From assembly GCA_940337035.1 (NCBI GenBank), contig OW679202.1:21777224-21841223 (forward strand): a stretch of DNA of 64,000 nt. The letters are read 5' to 3'. Position 1 is the first letter of the stretch, and each line of letters starts with the position of its first letter. Positions 23,947 through 34,007 of this stretch are shown here, in pieces. Both the position numbers and the translations under genes were made by a program. The notes beneath the pieces are model-generated. The model saw only the letters and a program-made list of their open reading frames with translations, ran no database searches and was not told where the DNA came from. Source of the DNA: Agriotes lineatus (taxonomy: Eukaryota; Arthropoda; Insecta; Coleoptera; Elateridae).

Positions 23947-24258
23947 TTAATCAGTCCAACAATAACTAATGTACATTACATCCCCATCTGGTAGTTGCGC
24001 TAGAAAGCGCTGGATGGGGACCTCTATATGTTGCCTCCACCACAGGAATGGGTCGCCCTCGTATGTGGTAGGCACCGTTCTCAGGACGGTCGTCTGCCAT
24101 AGGCGCTCACTGGCAAGGCTCATGGAATAGTCGAGCGTCACGACAGCCTGGAGTCGATGAGGTGATGGAGGCGGTGGCTGCGAACTAAGAAAGTCCACAA
24201 ACTCCTCGTAGAATGCTGGCGCATCTTCAAAAAGCGCATCTCCAAAAATAGCAGGCAT
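23947..24258 (-). CDS. Small accessory protein, family A copy 2 (103 aa)
   Basis: This is the inverted paralog of 22534-22851, with the same FGDALFEDAPAFY start, a proline run after SSQP, TVLRTVP, a W-W pair and LPDGDV near the end. The 27 or so bases before the ATG (CTACTACAGCTACCAG plus following bases) match the leader of copy 1, so the duplication included promoter-proximal DNA. Coding sequences have diverged more than the leader. Function unknown. Confidence 0.75.
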   Translation of the reverse strand: MPAIFGDALFEDAPAFYEEFVDFLSSQPPPPSPHRLQAVVTLDYSMSLASERLWQTTVLRTVPTTYEGDPFLWWRQHIEVPIQRFLAQLPDGDVMYISYCWTD

Positions 24259-24339
24259 GATGATAACTGGTAGCTGTAGTAGAAAGCACTACTATATTAT
24301 TATGAAAGACAAGGTCGTACAAATCTCCCACCGTTAAAG

Positions 24340-24405
24340 CAAATAGCCTTGAAAGATGTATATATAAACGCTGGCAAATAACCTTGAAAGATGTATATAT
24401 AAACG
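24340..24405 (+). promoter_or_regulatory. Tandemly duplicated TATA promoter
   Basis: A 35-bp unit occurs twice (starting 24340 and 24375). Each copy carries CCTTGAAAGATG followed by TATATATAAACG, giving two TATA boxes at 24359-24368 and 24394-24403. The second is 45 bp upstream of the ATG at 24448. Duplication of a core promoter may strengthen or broaden initiation. Confidence 0.7.
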
Positions 24406-24447
24406 CGGTGTGATGTCGATGGGTAGTATCAAGTTTGGTGGGTAAGA

Positions 24448-25119
24448 ATGGATAAGTTACAACAGTCGGTTGAAAGTCTTAAACAGCAAGTGTTAATGAA
24501 GACAGAAGAAATGTGTGTTAAGGTAAAGCAGCCAATATTATTGAACTCAACGATGTATCCGTTAAATAAGTCAAAAAGTAAATTCGCGTCTGTGGGATTG
24601 TGTTGTACCAGAGCATCGTTTGTACCAGCAGTTGTAATTAACGGCAACAAAGGCGATTTTGTTCTGTTGGAGCAAGCTGAGTTTAAAGTGCTTGTAGAAA
24701 ATCAGGGAGTCATATGTAACTACTTTTACAGTAGAGACTGTCAATTACAATCACGTAACCTGAGTGCTGTGAAAAGAATATGTTTTAAAACAATAGGACT
24801 GAGGAAAGTTATTGTGCTTCAAGAAATAGGTATATCTGAAGTGTACTTAGGACTCGAATCAGTGTTCGAATGTTGGGAGTTGTTAAAATTGTTAGAATAC
24901 AAACTGGAGTGCTTAAAGTGTCAAGAGTTTGAACAGTTTTATCTAAGTATAACTCGAGGTATTTGTACTTTACCTGGGGATGTAAAAACCAACATCGAGA
25001 GCGTTTTGGATACTCTACGTATAAAATCAGAAAATGTAGCATGCATGTATGAGATGTTGCATTTTTTCATGGAATTAATTAAGTGTGATATGGTAATGAA
25101 TAAATGTGTACAGTTGTGA
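24448..25119 (+). CDS. Accessory protein, family B copy 1 (223 aa)
   Basis: Function unknown. It is homologous to the 229-residue protein at 45380-46069: both have P(I/V)LLNST.Y.LN, a VGL strand, ENQG(V/I)..NYFYS, an EVYL...LE.LW.L..L segment, FEQFY and a LPGD...NI.SVL..L module, then SEN or TEN followed by MYE. The copies lie near opposite ends of the element and point inward. The protein seems mixed alpha/beta with an N-terminal helix; no signal peptide or transmembrane segment is seen. The duplicated TATA promoter lies directly upstream. Cysteine content (about 11) is higher than in the other copy. Confidence 0.78.
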   Translation: MDKLQQSVESLKQQVLMKTEEMCVKVKQPILLNSTMYPLNKSKSKFASVGLCCTRASFVPAVVINGNKGDFVLLEQAEFKVLVENQGVICNYFYSRDCQLQSRNLSAVKRICFKTIGLRKVIVLQEIGISEVYLGLESVFECWELLKLLEYKLECLKCQEFEQFYLSITRGICTLPGDVKTNIESVLDTLRIKSENVACMYEMLHFFMELIKCDMVMNKCVQL

Positions 25120-25187
25120 GATATTACTTAGTAAGAAATAAAAGTAGTAATTAGAGAAAGTTGTATTATTTCAATATACATACCACG

Positions 25188-25580
25188 CTAAGAGGTTGCA
25201 ATAATTGGAGCTGTGAGTTGAAATTCAACGGCCAGCTTGGATAGGGGATGAAGTTGTTGAAATTTGAGTTTATCACCTTTTTGTAAAACCATCCCAATTA
25301 CTTCGTTAGGGGTGTGTATAATATTATTGATTATGATTGGTGTGTTGCGAGGATTAACAATAACATTATCTATCCTAGCCTTAGTGAAGGGTATAATATA
25401 TTCGGATGTACCAGTGTTATTCAGACCAAACAATCCACCAGGTAGTGCAGTTTCAGCGAAGAGAAGTAGGTTTTTTTCATAATATAGGTTATCAAGCCCA
25501 CCCAGGTCTTCGAAGAGGAACACTTGAGAGTGACGAGTAGAATCGCTATGCATGTGCTGTCCAAACTTATTGATAGGCAT
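25188..25580 (-). CDS. MPI-KFG family protein, copy 1 (130 aa)
   Basis: The ATG at 25580 is chosen because it aligns with the paralog at 34954-35322; both begin MPI(N/D)KFG.H.HS. Further shared points are a NEYI or SEYI followed by (I/F)PFT or FPLT, a central V...P..I.NI or V.HI region and K(G/R).DKL.F near the end. Proteins with this start accompany Polinton genes in many animals. A virion surface role is plausible but not shown here. The gene converges with the preceding plus-strand gene. It is the more diverged copy; the other sits in the core cluster. Confidence 0.75.
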   Translation of the reverse strand: MPINKFGQHMHSDSTRHSQVFLFEDLGGLDNLYYEKNLLLFAETALPGGLFGLNNTGTSEYIIPFTKARIDNVIVNPRNTPIIINNIIHTPNEVIGMVLQKGDKLKFQQLHPLSKLAVEFQLTAPIIATS

Positions 25581-25766
25581 TCTGCAGCCTTGAAGCACTC
25601 AACTCAATATGAATGTACTAAGCATGTACACCCTATAATAAACCACCTCGACAGTAAATAACAAAGACAAATAAAACTAAGAAATTTATTTACAACTAAA
25701 ATTTATAATTACAACTATAACGAATAATACTAAGAAATTTATTTACACCTAAAATTACAACTAAAA

Positions 25767-26177
25767 CTACTCCTCCGGCTTTGTCCTCCACGGAAGGTGT
25801 GGCCACATTAAGTTGATGAAGTCGGGCAGTGGTTCAGGGAGGTCTACGTTCACACTTCCATGTTCGGTGGAGCGGTCCTCCATCGCCATTTGTTCTAGGA
25901 AGGGCTCGATGATTCGTGAGGCAACGAAAAGTTGCCTCCTGTCGCGGTCCTCAATAAGGGCCCCACCGTTAATCGAAATCAAGGCCACCACTTGGTTTTC
26001 CCTTCCTAGGAAGTGCAGGAGGGCTTCCTCCAACTCATATGACGGGATGAACCGATTGTAATTGTAAGTTGCGGCCAAGGGCATATGCTCCCCAGCACGG
26101 AAATCGTCCCAAGATCCTTGCACAAGTCCCAAGGTTGATAACAAAGGCCACTCATGAAAAAAGCACTTGAAGAACAT
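25767..26177 (-). CDS. Accessory protein of unknown function (136 aa)
   Basis: I place the start at 26177 (MFFKCFF). An in-frame extension to 26336 exists but is basic and low in coding character. The protein is acidic towards the C-terminus and contains ELEEALLHFLG and a IIEPFLEQMAMED segment, suggesting helices. It has no recognised domain. A perfect TGACCTTGA (inverse of TCAAGGTCA) lies upstream at 26311-26319, matching the motif in the terminal repeats. A weak resemblance to the small family A proteins was considered and not accepted. Confidence 0.55.
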   Translation of the reverse strand: MFFKCFFHEWPLLSTLGLVQGSWDDFRAGEHMPLAATYNYNRFIPSYELEEALLHFLGRENQVVALISINGGALIEDRDRRQLFVASRIIEPFLEQMAMEDRSTEHGSVNVDLPEPLPDFINLMWPHLPWRTKPEE

Positions 26178-26339
26178 GATGACCGCACTGGATGGTTGTC
26201 GGAGACAGAATGAATGGAGGAATTTTAGGAAGAGGGGGATGAAAGTGGGTAACCTTGGGCTTGGCCTTCGTCTATACAATTCGGGCGTTTTAAAGAAGGG
26301 GTACAACCCCTGACCTTGAGAAGGCTCAAAATGCAAAAT

Positions 26340-27919
26340 TTATGTAATAGAAAAAAGTTTTCGTAAAGCTTGATGAATTCTAAGAGTTTTTTGATTCTTG
26401 TGTTTTTTCCCTAAAACCTACAGTTTCCTTGTAAAAAAATAAAGTAGATTTTTAAATTCAATAATATAAATATTTGAATATATGTCGGATAATGTGTTTG
26501 TTGTCGCCATCTATCGTTAACTAGCTGTTGTATAAAAATAGCTACTAAATCAATGAAGAAATCTATTCCCCCAGATCTTGTTAATGATAGCTGTTCAATT
26601 AAGGAAGAAATCTATTCTCCCAGATCTTGTTAATGTTTCCTTCCAAATTAAATGGGGTTACGCTTTCTTATCAACCTCTAGCGGAAACACAGGTGGAACC
26701 CTAGTATATATATTGCCTAAAATATTTTAATGGAAGGTGCATATAGGGAAAAAAATTTCGTTGGGGTGGTAAGGGTGGGGGACGGGGTTGGGGCAAAAAA
26801 AAAAAACTAATCTACCTTATAATAATGCACAAAGCTAAAAGCCGTGTTTGCACCATTAAAAGTACCCAACCAAGTCGCGATCAACCGATACTATTTTCAA
26901 AACAAATTAAAAAAAAAAAAAATTTGAAAAATGTCGCACACGAAAATAATTTTTTTTTTATTTTTTGTTTTTTTTTTTTTGGTTTTTTTGGTTTTTTGGT
27001 TTTTTTTGGTTTTTTTGGTTTTTTTTAAAAAAAAAATGTAAAATCTTAAAATGCTCATATCTCCTTTATTTATTGAGATATTTAAACGCGGTTTTTTGCA
27101 TTATACTCCTAGTGTCATCTACTTTGCGATTATAAACTCAAACTACAACCTCCCCCCCACCACTTGGGGTAAAATATTAAAAATTACATATCTCCGTTGT
27201 TTATTTAGATATTTGATCGGAGTTTTTTTTATTGGGTTCCTATTGCCTTGTACTTTGCGATTTTAAACTGAAACTACCACCTACCCCAACCACTTGGGGT
27301 TAAATATTAGAAATAGCATAGCTCCGTTGTTTATTAAGATATCGGAGTGTTTTTTAAAATTATGTATATATTAGCTTTTGCTTTCCGATTTGTCCAACCT
27401 TTCCACCTTGTAAATTTTAAAACGCTCATATCTCCGTTGTTTAGTGGGCAATCAGTGTGGTGTTTCTTGAATTATTTTTATCTGAGCCTCCGATTTCCGA
27501 TAGTTTGTGACAATTGTTTCTAGACGCCGCTATTTCACTGTAGACTTTATGTTTATGTAGGACGCTGACGGTAAGGAACTTTGCGACCGTAAAATTCAAG
27601 TTCGCAATACCGACATCCACTGCATTCCCAGACCAAGGCCAAGGTGACGCTGACGGTAAGGAACGTCGCGACCGTAAAATTCAAGTTCTTAATACCGACA
27701 TCCACTGCATTCCCAGACCAAGGCCAAGGTCAGCGTTCCTTGTTGTTATTGTAAGCACCCGAATTTCAAAGTCTCAAGGCCAAGCTCAGTGCTCCTTCTG
27801 GTTATTGGAAACGCTCGAATTATAATGTCTCAAGGGCAAGGTCGGTGGACCTTCTTGTTATTTGGAAACGCTCGGAATGTAAGTCTCAAGGCAAGGACAA
27901 GCCCCCACCATATTGTTAG
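26340..27919. repeat. Non-coding repeat-rich interval within the Polinton
   Basis: The 1.6 kb stretch has no credible gene. It holds a T/G-rich low-complexity run (about 26937-27032). About four degenerate units of roughly 130 bp follow (27050-27450), each with ATATCTCCGTTGTTTATT. Next is an 80-bp unit (GACGCTGACGGTAAGGAAC) repeated at about 27560 and 27643. From 27710 to 27905 degenerate CAAGGCCAAGG phrases recur, recalling the terminal repeats. Two units also carry CCCCCCACCACTTGG, a phrase of the terminal repeat. It may be a replication or regulatory region, or decayed former repeat copies. Confidence 0.6.
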
Positions 27920-27927
27920 TATAAATA
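27920..27927 (+). promoter_or_regulatory. TATA box of the 457-aa ORF
   Basis: TATAAATA is 50 bp upstream of the first ATG (27977). An initiator-like TCACTCTTAAG follows at about 27950, which would give a leader of roughly 25 bases. Confidence 0.6.
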
Positions 27928-27976
27928 CATGTGGTGGCGGTAAGGAGCGTCACTCTTAAGTTTGTTCTCGTTCGTG

Positions 27977-29350
27977 ATGCATCGTTCAGGTGTTGTGATG
28001 TGTACGGTTTGTGGTGGTGTTACGCGGGCGCCAGGGTATAGTAAGTTGAGTTTGCGGAAACCGCAGGATGTGGTACTCTGCATCTGTCCGAGAGCTAGCG
28101 GATCTTACCCCAAATCCGCACTGGCTCAACCTTCTACATCGAAAGCGTCCGACGACAAGGTTACAATACATCAAAATGTCCAGCTGCAGCCACCGGTTGT
28201 AGTGGTGTCCTCAAAATCTGAGGCCGATTTGAGAACATCAAAAAAACCGGTGAGTAGCAGGAAAAGCATGTCGAAAAAGCAGAATAAGGGCAAAATTTTA
28301 ACCCAACTTGATGCAGTTCCGGGGTGTAGTCCCATCACATCGTCCGCTGAAAAACCGGCGAGTGGTAAAATTTTAAAAGAATGTTTGGTTAGAGGGCAGA
28401 AACGCAAAATTGAGCCAAATTTGGAAGTAGATTTATTGATTGAGGAGACAGTAAGGGATTGTGCGATTGAGACTGGACATGGGGCCGTTCGCATCGAGGG
28501 TGTGCAAGACACATCAACGTTTAACACGCAAAAATTTATGGATATGCCAAGTCTTGATTTTAACGACGGGATACGCGAGAATTTACCACCACCGCAGAAA
28601 AAGGTGAGGTCTCAGTCCCCCAATCCCACACGCCCGGAACAAACTTTTGTTGCTATTGATTTCGGGGATACATTTTTTGCGGAAGACGCTTTCGATGTTG
28701 CTGTAGAGACCCAAAACCTCGGATTGGGTATCCAAGTCGCTTCAGGCTCAAGGCGACCGACCAGCCGCAACTCACAACTGGCAACACCGCAACCACTGTC
28801 ACAGAAGAACAATACTGTGCGCATTGTAGCATCCGAAAGCGGACGAGCCTCTCCGGTGGCGGAAGTTGCAATGGGCACAGTAGCAACATTCGATTCCTCT
28901 GTTGCGTCCGAGGACACTGAGAGGGAGGCGGTCGATGTTGCACCATCATCCATTTCACAGGGTGATGGTGTGATATCGCCCATCTCTTCGGTAAGCGACG
29001 ACGACGACGATGACAACGACGAAAATATGCCACTGACGCAAAACAATTTAAAATCATACCAGGACAGAGTTGCCGCTCAGGTTGCACGAATAGCTGAAAT
29101 TAAATCCTTGGAACGCTTGAGGGACGGTATGGATGTGCAGTTAGATAATATCGAATTACAACTGGCAGCCGTCACCAAAAAAATAATGAGGGTGAGACCC
29201 AAAATAGCCAAAGGGCACAGTCGTAAGGCTAAAAAATACGATGAGTATGTGCAACGGCGCAGCCAGCTGACGCAGCGGCAAGGTGAGGTCTCACGAACTC
29301 TAATCAACACAGCGAAGCGAATTTGTCAACTAGCGGCGGCAATTCACTAG
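27977..29350 (+). CDS. Large orphan protein with acidic tract and coiled coil (457 aa)
   Basis: The first ATG is at 27977; the frame upstream starts only with TTG. The N-terminus has a short Cys motif (CTVCGG, then CIC). The middle is serine-, proline- and lysine-rich with several basic nuclear-signal-like clusters (SKKQNKGK, QKRK, KKVRS). A pure acidic run DDDDDDNDEN lies near residue 340, and the last 100 residues form a long heptad-like helix rich in R, Q, L and K. The layout suggests a nuclear nucleic-acid- or chromatin-associated protein, but there is no domain I can name. It directly precedes the polymerase gene on the same strand. A terminal-protein or core-protein role is only a guess. 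Confidence 0.65.
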   Translation: MHRSGVVMCTVCGGVTRAPGYSKLSLRKPQDVVLCICPRASGSYPKSALAQPSTSKASDDKVTIHQNVQLQPPVVVVSSKSEADLRTSKKPVSSRKSMSKKQNKGKILTQLDAVPGCSPITSSAEKPASGKILKECLVRGQKRKIEPNLEVDLLIEETVRDCAIETGHGAVRIEGVQDTSTFNTQKFMDMPSLDFNDGIRENLPPPQKKVRSQSPNPTRPEQTFVAIDFGDTFFAEDAFDVAVETQNLGLGIQVASGSRRPTSRNSQLATPQPLSQKNNTVRIVASESGRASPVAEVAMGTVATFDSSVASEDTEREAVDVAPSSISQGDGVISPISSVSDDDDDDNDENMPLTQNNLKSYQDRVAAQVARIAEIKSLERLRDGMDVQLDNIELQLAAVTKKIMRVRPKIAKGHSRKAKKYDEYVQRRSQLTQRQGEVSRTLINTAKRICQLAAAIH

Positions 29351-29577
29351 ACAAACAAATGTAAGTTCCCTTAAATTCCAAAACGACGTAACCTAGTTCC
29401 CCATCCCCTCCAGGGTATCAAGGCTTAACGTCCACGTTCGTGGTACCTGGGTAGTGTGTTAGAGTGTGCTCCTTGTATTTACATGTTTGGCTAGGGAAGC
29501 GATACTCGGCGAGAGCGATACCTCTAACGTTCTAGCAAAGAGCCTGCCCAGTGTAGAATTGCAATTAATCATTTATA

Positions 29578-32500
29578 ATGTTTCAATGCACCGAATGTGG
29601 ACAGTCCTTCACCAGAGCCGACAATTTGTTCCGCCACCGGAGAGAAAGTTGTCGTCAACAGCTGGGCCAACCATCTACGAGTGGTGAGTTTAAATTGTGT
29701 TGATGTAGAGCAGCACCTTCAGTGTAGTTGTATTAATTACAGGCGACGCTATGGAGACTTCGGTGGTGGGTGGTGAGGGGCCGAGTAAACGCCCAAAACT
29801 AAACAACTCCAGTAGTGATGGTATGCGTGCTTGGTGTGTTTGTACAGTGTGTAAATAGTTTGTTTTGATAGGTGGTTTCCCAAGGACGCAATACTGTGAC
29901 GTGTGCGATGAAAACATTCCTCGAACGTGCTTCGGTGGTCATCTGAGGAGCAATCGTCACACGAGACGGTGCGGCGTCTTTCACTTGGGGAAAGGTGTGG
30001 TGGCCCTTCAAAACGCCTTCAAGTCCCGTGTGGCCAGTTATAGGATTTCCACGGAAAATTATCACATAAGCGTTGTGGAATATATGACCGAATTGAAAGA
30101 AAAAATTTTAAATTTGATAGAAGGGCAGCTAACCAAATTAACTAGCATCAAAATAAATTTCGAACTCTTCGGGTATTTTATTTTGGAAGCTCAAGATCTA
30201 CAAGACGTAAAAACTTTTCATACGGCTAACGAGGTAGTCACTCGCGGTACAGACTTGAGCCACTTATATGATAATTTGACTGGAAGGCTAGACGAGAAGG
30301 TGTCGGAATTTCAGGAGCGGGAATCAGGTGTGTGCAAGAGATCTGTAGCTTTTTGTAACAATTCTAACTTTGGTAATTTTCTGTATTGTCAGGATGGATC
30401 TTGAAGCAGTTGTTGTACATTGAAGTCAACGTCAACAAATACAATCCATTTCGGGCATCCTCGTACATCCCGCTCCCAAAGCAGATTCAGCGCAAGAAAG
30501 CGATCGTGAACGTTCAAAACAATGACGATTGTTGTTTCGGTTGGGCAGTAACCTCGGCCCTCTGTGTACCAAAGGGATTGCCTAATCGAACTTCTTCGTA
30601 TCCGAATTGTCGTCGATTTTTACAATGGACCGATATTGAATTTCCGGTTCGGTTGCGCGATATTTCTAAATTTGAAACAATTAATCCGCAGCTTTCTATA
30701 AACGTATACGGTTTGGAGAAATTTTTTAAAGACAATAAAACTAAATATGAAGTTGTGGGACCTCTGTACTACACCTCCTGTAAAAAAAGGTGGCATGTAA
30801 ATTTATTGCTTGTAACTAACGACAAAGGTAATAGTCACTACTGTTGGATCAAAGATTTGTCTAGATTAGTATCGCGACAAATAACGGCTAGAGATGGTGC
30901 AAAGCATTTTTGCGACGGCTGCCTGAATTACTTTAGAACTGAAGCACACTTGACTATGCATCAAAGTTATGACTGTAATCAGGTGTATACTAAATTGCCA
31001 ACGACAGAGTTGATCACCGACAAGTGTGGTCAGGTAAGACCGCAGAATATTCTCAAATTTGAAAATTATCAGAAGCAATTGAAGGTTGGATTCGTAGTGT
31101 ACGCGGATTTTGAAACAATTTTGGCACCCGTTGATGCAGGAGACCAACAACCGGATCCCACAAAACCTTATACGATTACAACCTGTAAACACATACCCTA
31201 CTCTTTCGCGTACTATTTGAAATGTTCGTATGACGACAGCCTGTCAAAATTCGAAATTTATCGGGGGGAGGATGCGGTGGACATGTTTATAGAACGTTTA
31301 GATAGAGACGCGCAAAACATCTATTCGCATCATTTGAAAAACGTTGTACCTATGAAAGCTATGTCTGCTATGGAAATTCAAAACTTTAACGAAGCCGTTT
31401 CATGTTACATTTGTGGTCGACCGTTTGGTGAGGGGGATGTAAAAGTACGCGATCACGATCATTTGACTGGAGACTATCGGGGAGCCGCCCACTCCAATTG
31501 TAATTTAAATTATAAACTTCCAAATTTTATTCCGGTATTTTTTCACAATCTAAATTACGATTCGCACCTGTTTGTTAAACAATTGGCTCAAAATAACGAA
31601 GACATTGATGTCATTCCGGTAACTAAAGAAAAGTACATTTCGTTTGGCAAACGTCTTTGGGTTGATGAAATTTTTGTGGAGGGAAAGCGAAAAAACATTT
31701 ATCTGAGCATCAGATTTTTGGATAGCTTTCGTTTCATGGGCTCGTCTTTGGCATCGCTGGCCGACACCTTGTCGGATGGCCAGTGCGTTGAAATTCAAAA
31801 TCAATTCGGAAATGGCATCAAATTTGAGTTGATGAGACAGAAAGGTGTGTTTCCATATTCCTATTTAGATTCTTTCCAAAAATTAGATGAGTCTGCTTTA
31901 CCCTCGATCGAAGACTTTTATGACCGTCTAACCGAAACCCATATTTCTCAGACTGATTACGAACGAGCCGTGAAGGTTTGGGAAACTTTTGGTTGTCAAA
32001 CGTTGGGCGACTACTCCGATGTCTATCTCAAATGTGACGTGTTTATTTTGGCAGACGTGTTCGAAAATTTTAGAAATTTTTATTTAAAACATTACAAGTT
32101 GGATCCAGCTCAGTACTACACGGCCCCAGGATTAAGCTGGGACGCTATGTTAAAGTTTACGGGGGTTGAACTTGAGCTGCTTACTGATTTAGATATGTTA
32201 GACTTTTTTAGAAACAGTATTCGCGGAGGAGTCAGCACTTGTGTGGGGAGACAAGCTATTGCTAACAATGAGTTTGTCGGGAATTACGATGCTTCTAAAC
32301 CTACGTCGTTTATCATGTTTTTAGACGCAACCAACCTTTATGGTTACGCAATGAGACAGTTTCTACCACAACGTGATTTTGTTTGGATGACTGACGAGGA
32401 AATTTCAAATTTTGACATTTTTCAAGTGTCTGCCGAGTCCAATACCGGGTACGTGTTGGAGGTAGATTTGGACTATCCAGAGCATTTGCACGACGCTCAC

Positions 32501-33595
32501 AATGACTTTCCCTTTTGTCCGGAGCTTCTCATTCCTCCTGAGGGAAAATTTAAACAACCCAAATTGATTCCAAATTTATATGGCAAACGGAAATATGTCA
32601 TTCACTACAGAGCATTACAGCAGGCCTTGAATGCGGGTCTGACTTTGGTTAAAGTACATAGAATACTGAAATTTACCCAATCTCCATGGCTCAGAACCTA
32701 CATTGATTTTAATACTGACTTTAGAAACCGATCGACAAACAACTTTCAGAGAAATTCTTTTAAATTGGCTAACAACTGCGTATTTGGCAAAACATTGGAG
32801 AATGTGGACAAAAGGGTTGATGTAAAGTTAGTAAGTCATTGGGAGAAAATTGGTAATAGACTGGGGGCTGAAACGTTGATAGCGCGACCTAACTTTAAAG
32901 ATAGAATCTGCTTTAATGAAAATTTAATAGCCGTAGAAATGAACAGACTGTGGGTTTGGTATGCCAAACCTAGTTATGTTGGTTTCTCCGTTTTGGATAT
33001 TTCGAAAACTGTCATGTATGACTTTTTTTATGGGTTTCTGAAAAAACGTTATGACAATAATGTCTCTTTACTCTACACAGACACTGACTCCTTCATTATA
33101 GAAATTAAAACCAACAATTTTTATGATGACATGAAACGCAACCTTGATTGGTTCGATACTGCAAATTATGTGGATAATCTGCACGGTATTCCGCAAACCG
33201 AGTCTGTTGTTGGCAAATTCAAGGACGAATATGCTGGCGTAGTCGTACGTAGCTTTTATGGGGTCGGTGCAAAATCATACTGTGTAAACAGCGTATCTAA
33301 AGTGGACAAGAAAGCCAAGGGAGTGAAAAAGAGCGCTGTTCGGAAGTATCTGACCAGCGAACTTTATCAGGCCGTTGCCGAGAACAAGCGGGAGACTGTC
33401 TTGTGTCAAATGTACGTCTTTAAATCCCGTTTGCACACTATGTACACCGACTTAATAAATAAGGTCGCGCTTTCGTCGCATGATGACAAGCGCTACGTTA
33501 TTCCCAACACTACGAAGACACTAGCGTGGGGTCACTGCAGTATTGCTGATTACAGGCTTGACGAACTGCTGCGGGCAGCCGCAAACCAAATGTAA
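29578..33595 (+). CDS. polB: Protein-primed type DNA polymerase B, four exons (1280 aa)
   Basis: Exons 29578-29683, 29743-29820, 29872-30327 and 30393-33595 join in frame (3843 nt) across three GT-AG introns of 59, 51 and 65 bp. Exon 1 encodes a C-x2-C-x12-H-x4-C finger, and exon 3 a C2H2-like finger (CDVC...H..NRH). The exon 3/4 junction restores the SGW...NKYNP segment expected in Polinton polymerases. Motifs: exonuclease I DFE (D452), II NYD, III YLKCD; a treble-clef HNH-like insertion (31403-31506, CYIC...DHDHLTG.YRGAAH); polymerase A DATNLY (D858), B NNCVFGK (K1013), C DTD (D1110, D1112). All catalytic residues are present. The enzyme would replicate the linear element by protein priming. 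Confidence 0.93.
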
Positions 33596-34007
33596 ATTAC
33601 AGTATGTTCGCGGAACAGTATTGGTTATTATTTATAGCAGACGTCTCACCAAACGAACCCTTTCTTGCGCTTAGTAGTGTATACTATATATATGTAGCTT
33701 ACGAATAGTTCCTAGTTTGTAAATAATAGCTTTGTTAATATGTTTGTGATTATTATTCTTACTGTAGTTAATGTTGGGAAAACAAATACGCTTACCTATT
33801 TTGAATGTTAACGATAAGTTTATATATTTTACAATAGCAGCTTCGTTAAAATGTTAATGATTTCATTCTTTTGCTGTTGTCGCTTTTGTTGGGAGAAAGA
33901 TGAAAGTGTTTCAAAAAAATATTGTTTGTGTTTAGTGGCATTAATAAAACAATAATTTACAAAAAAACAGTTTTTTTATTTTGAGAGTGCTACAGTAGTT
34001 CTTTAAG
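33596..34007. other. Convergent intergenic region between polymerase and integrase
   Basis: AT-rich DNA in which the two genes end tail to tail. AATAAA-type signals serve both directions (for example AATAAAAC near 33943 and the inverse near 33970). No gene is present. Confidence 0.6.

Noticed and set aside
25767..26336. Full 189-codon frame as the gene start at 26336, and membership in the small family A
   Set aside because: The first 53 codons look non-coding and the resemblance to family A is too weak; the ATG at 26177 is preferred.
28612..29087. Minus-strand open frames of 144 codons opposite the 457-aa ORF
   Set aside because: They are antisense shadows; the plus-strand frame is longer, has a TATA box and a coherent composition.
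30386..30392. Apparent PolB start at 30386
   Set aside because: It is a TTG just before a splice acceptor; exons 1-3 join in frame and supply the N-terminus.
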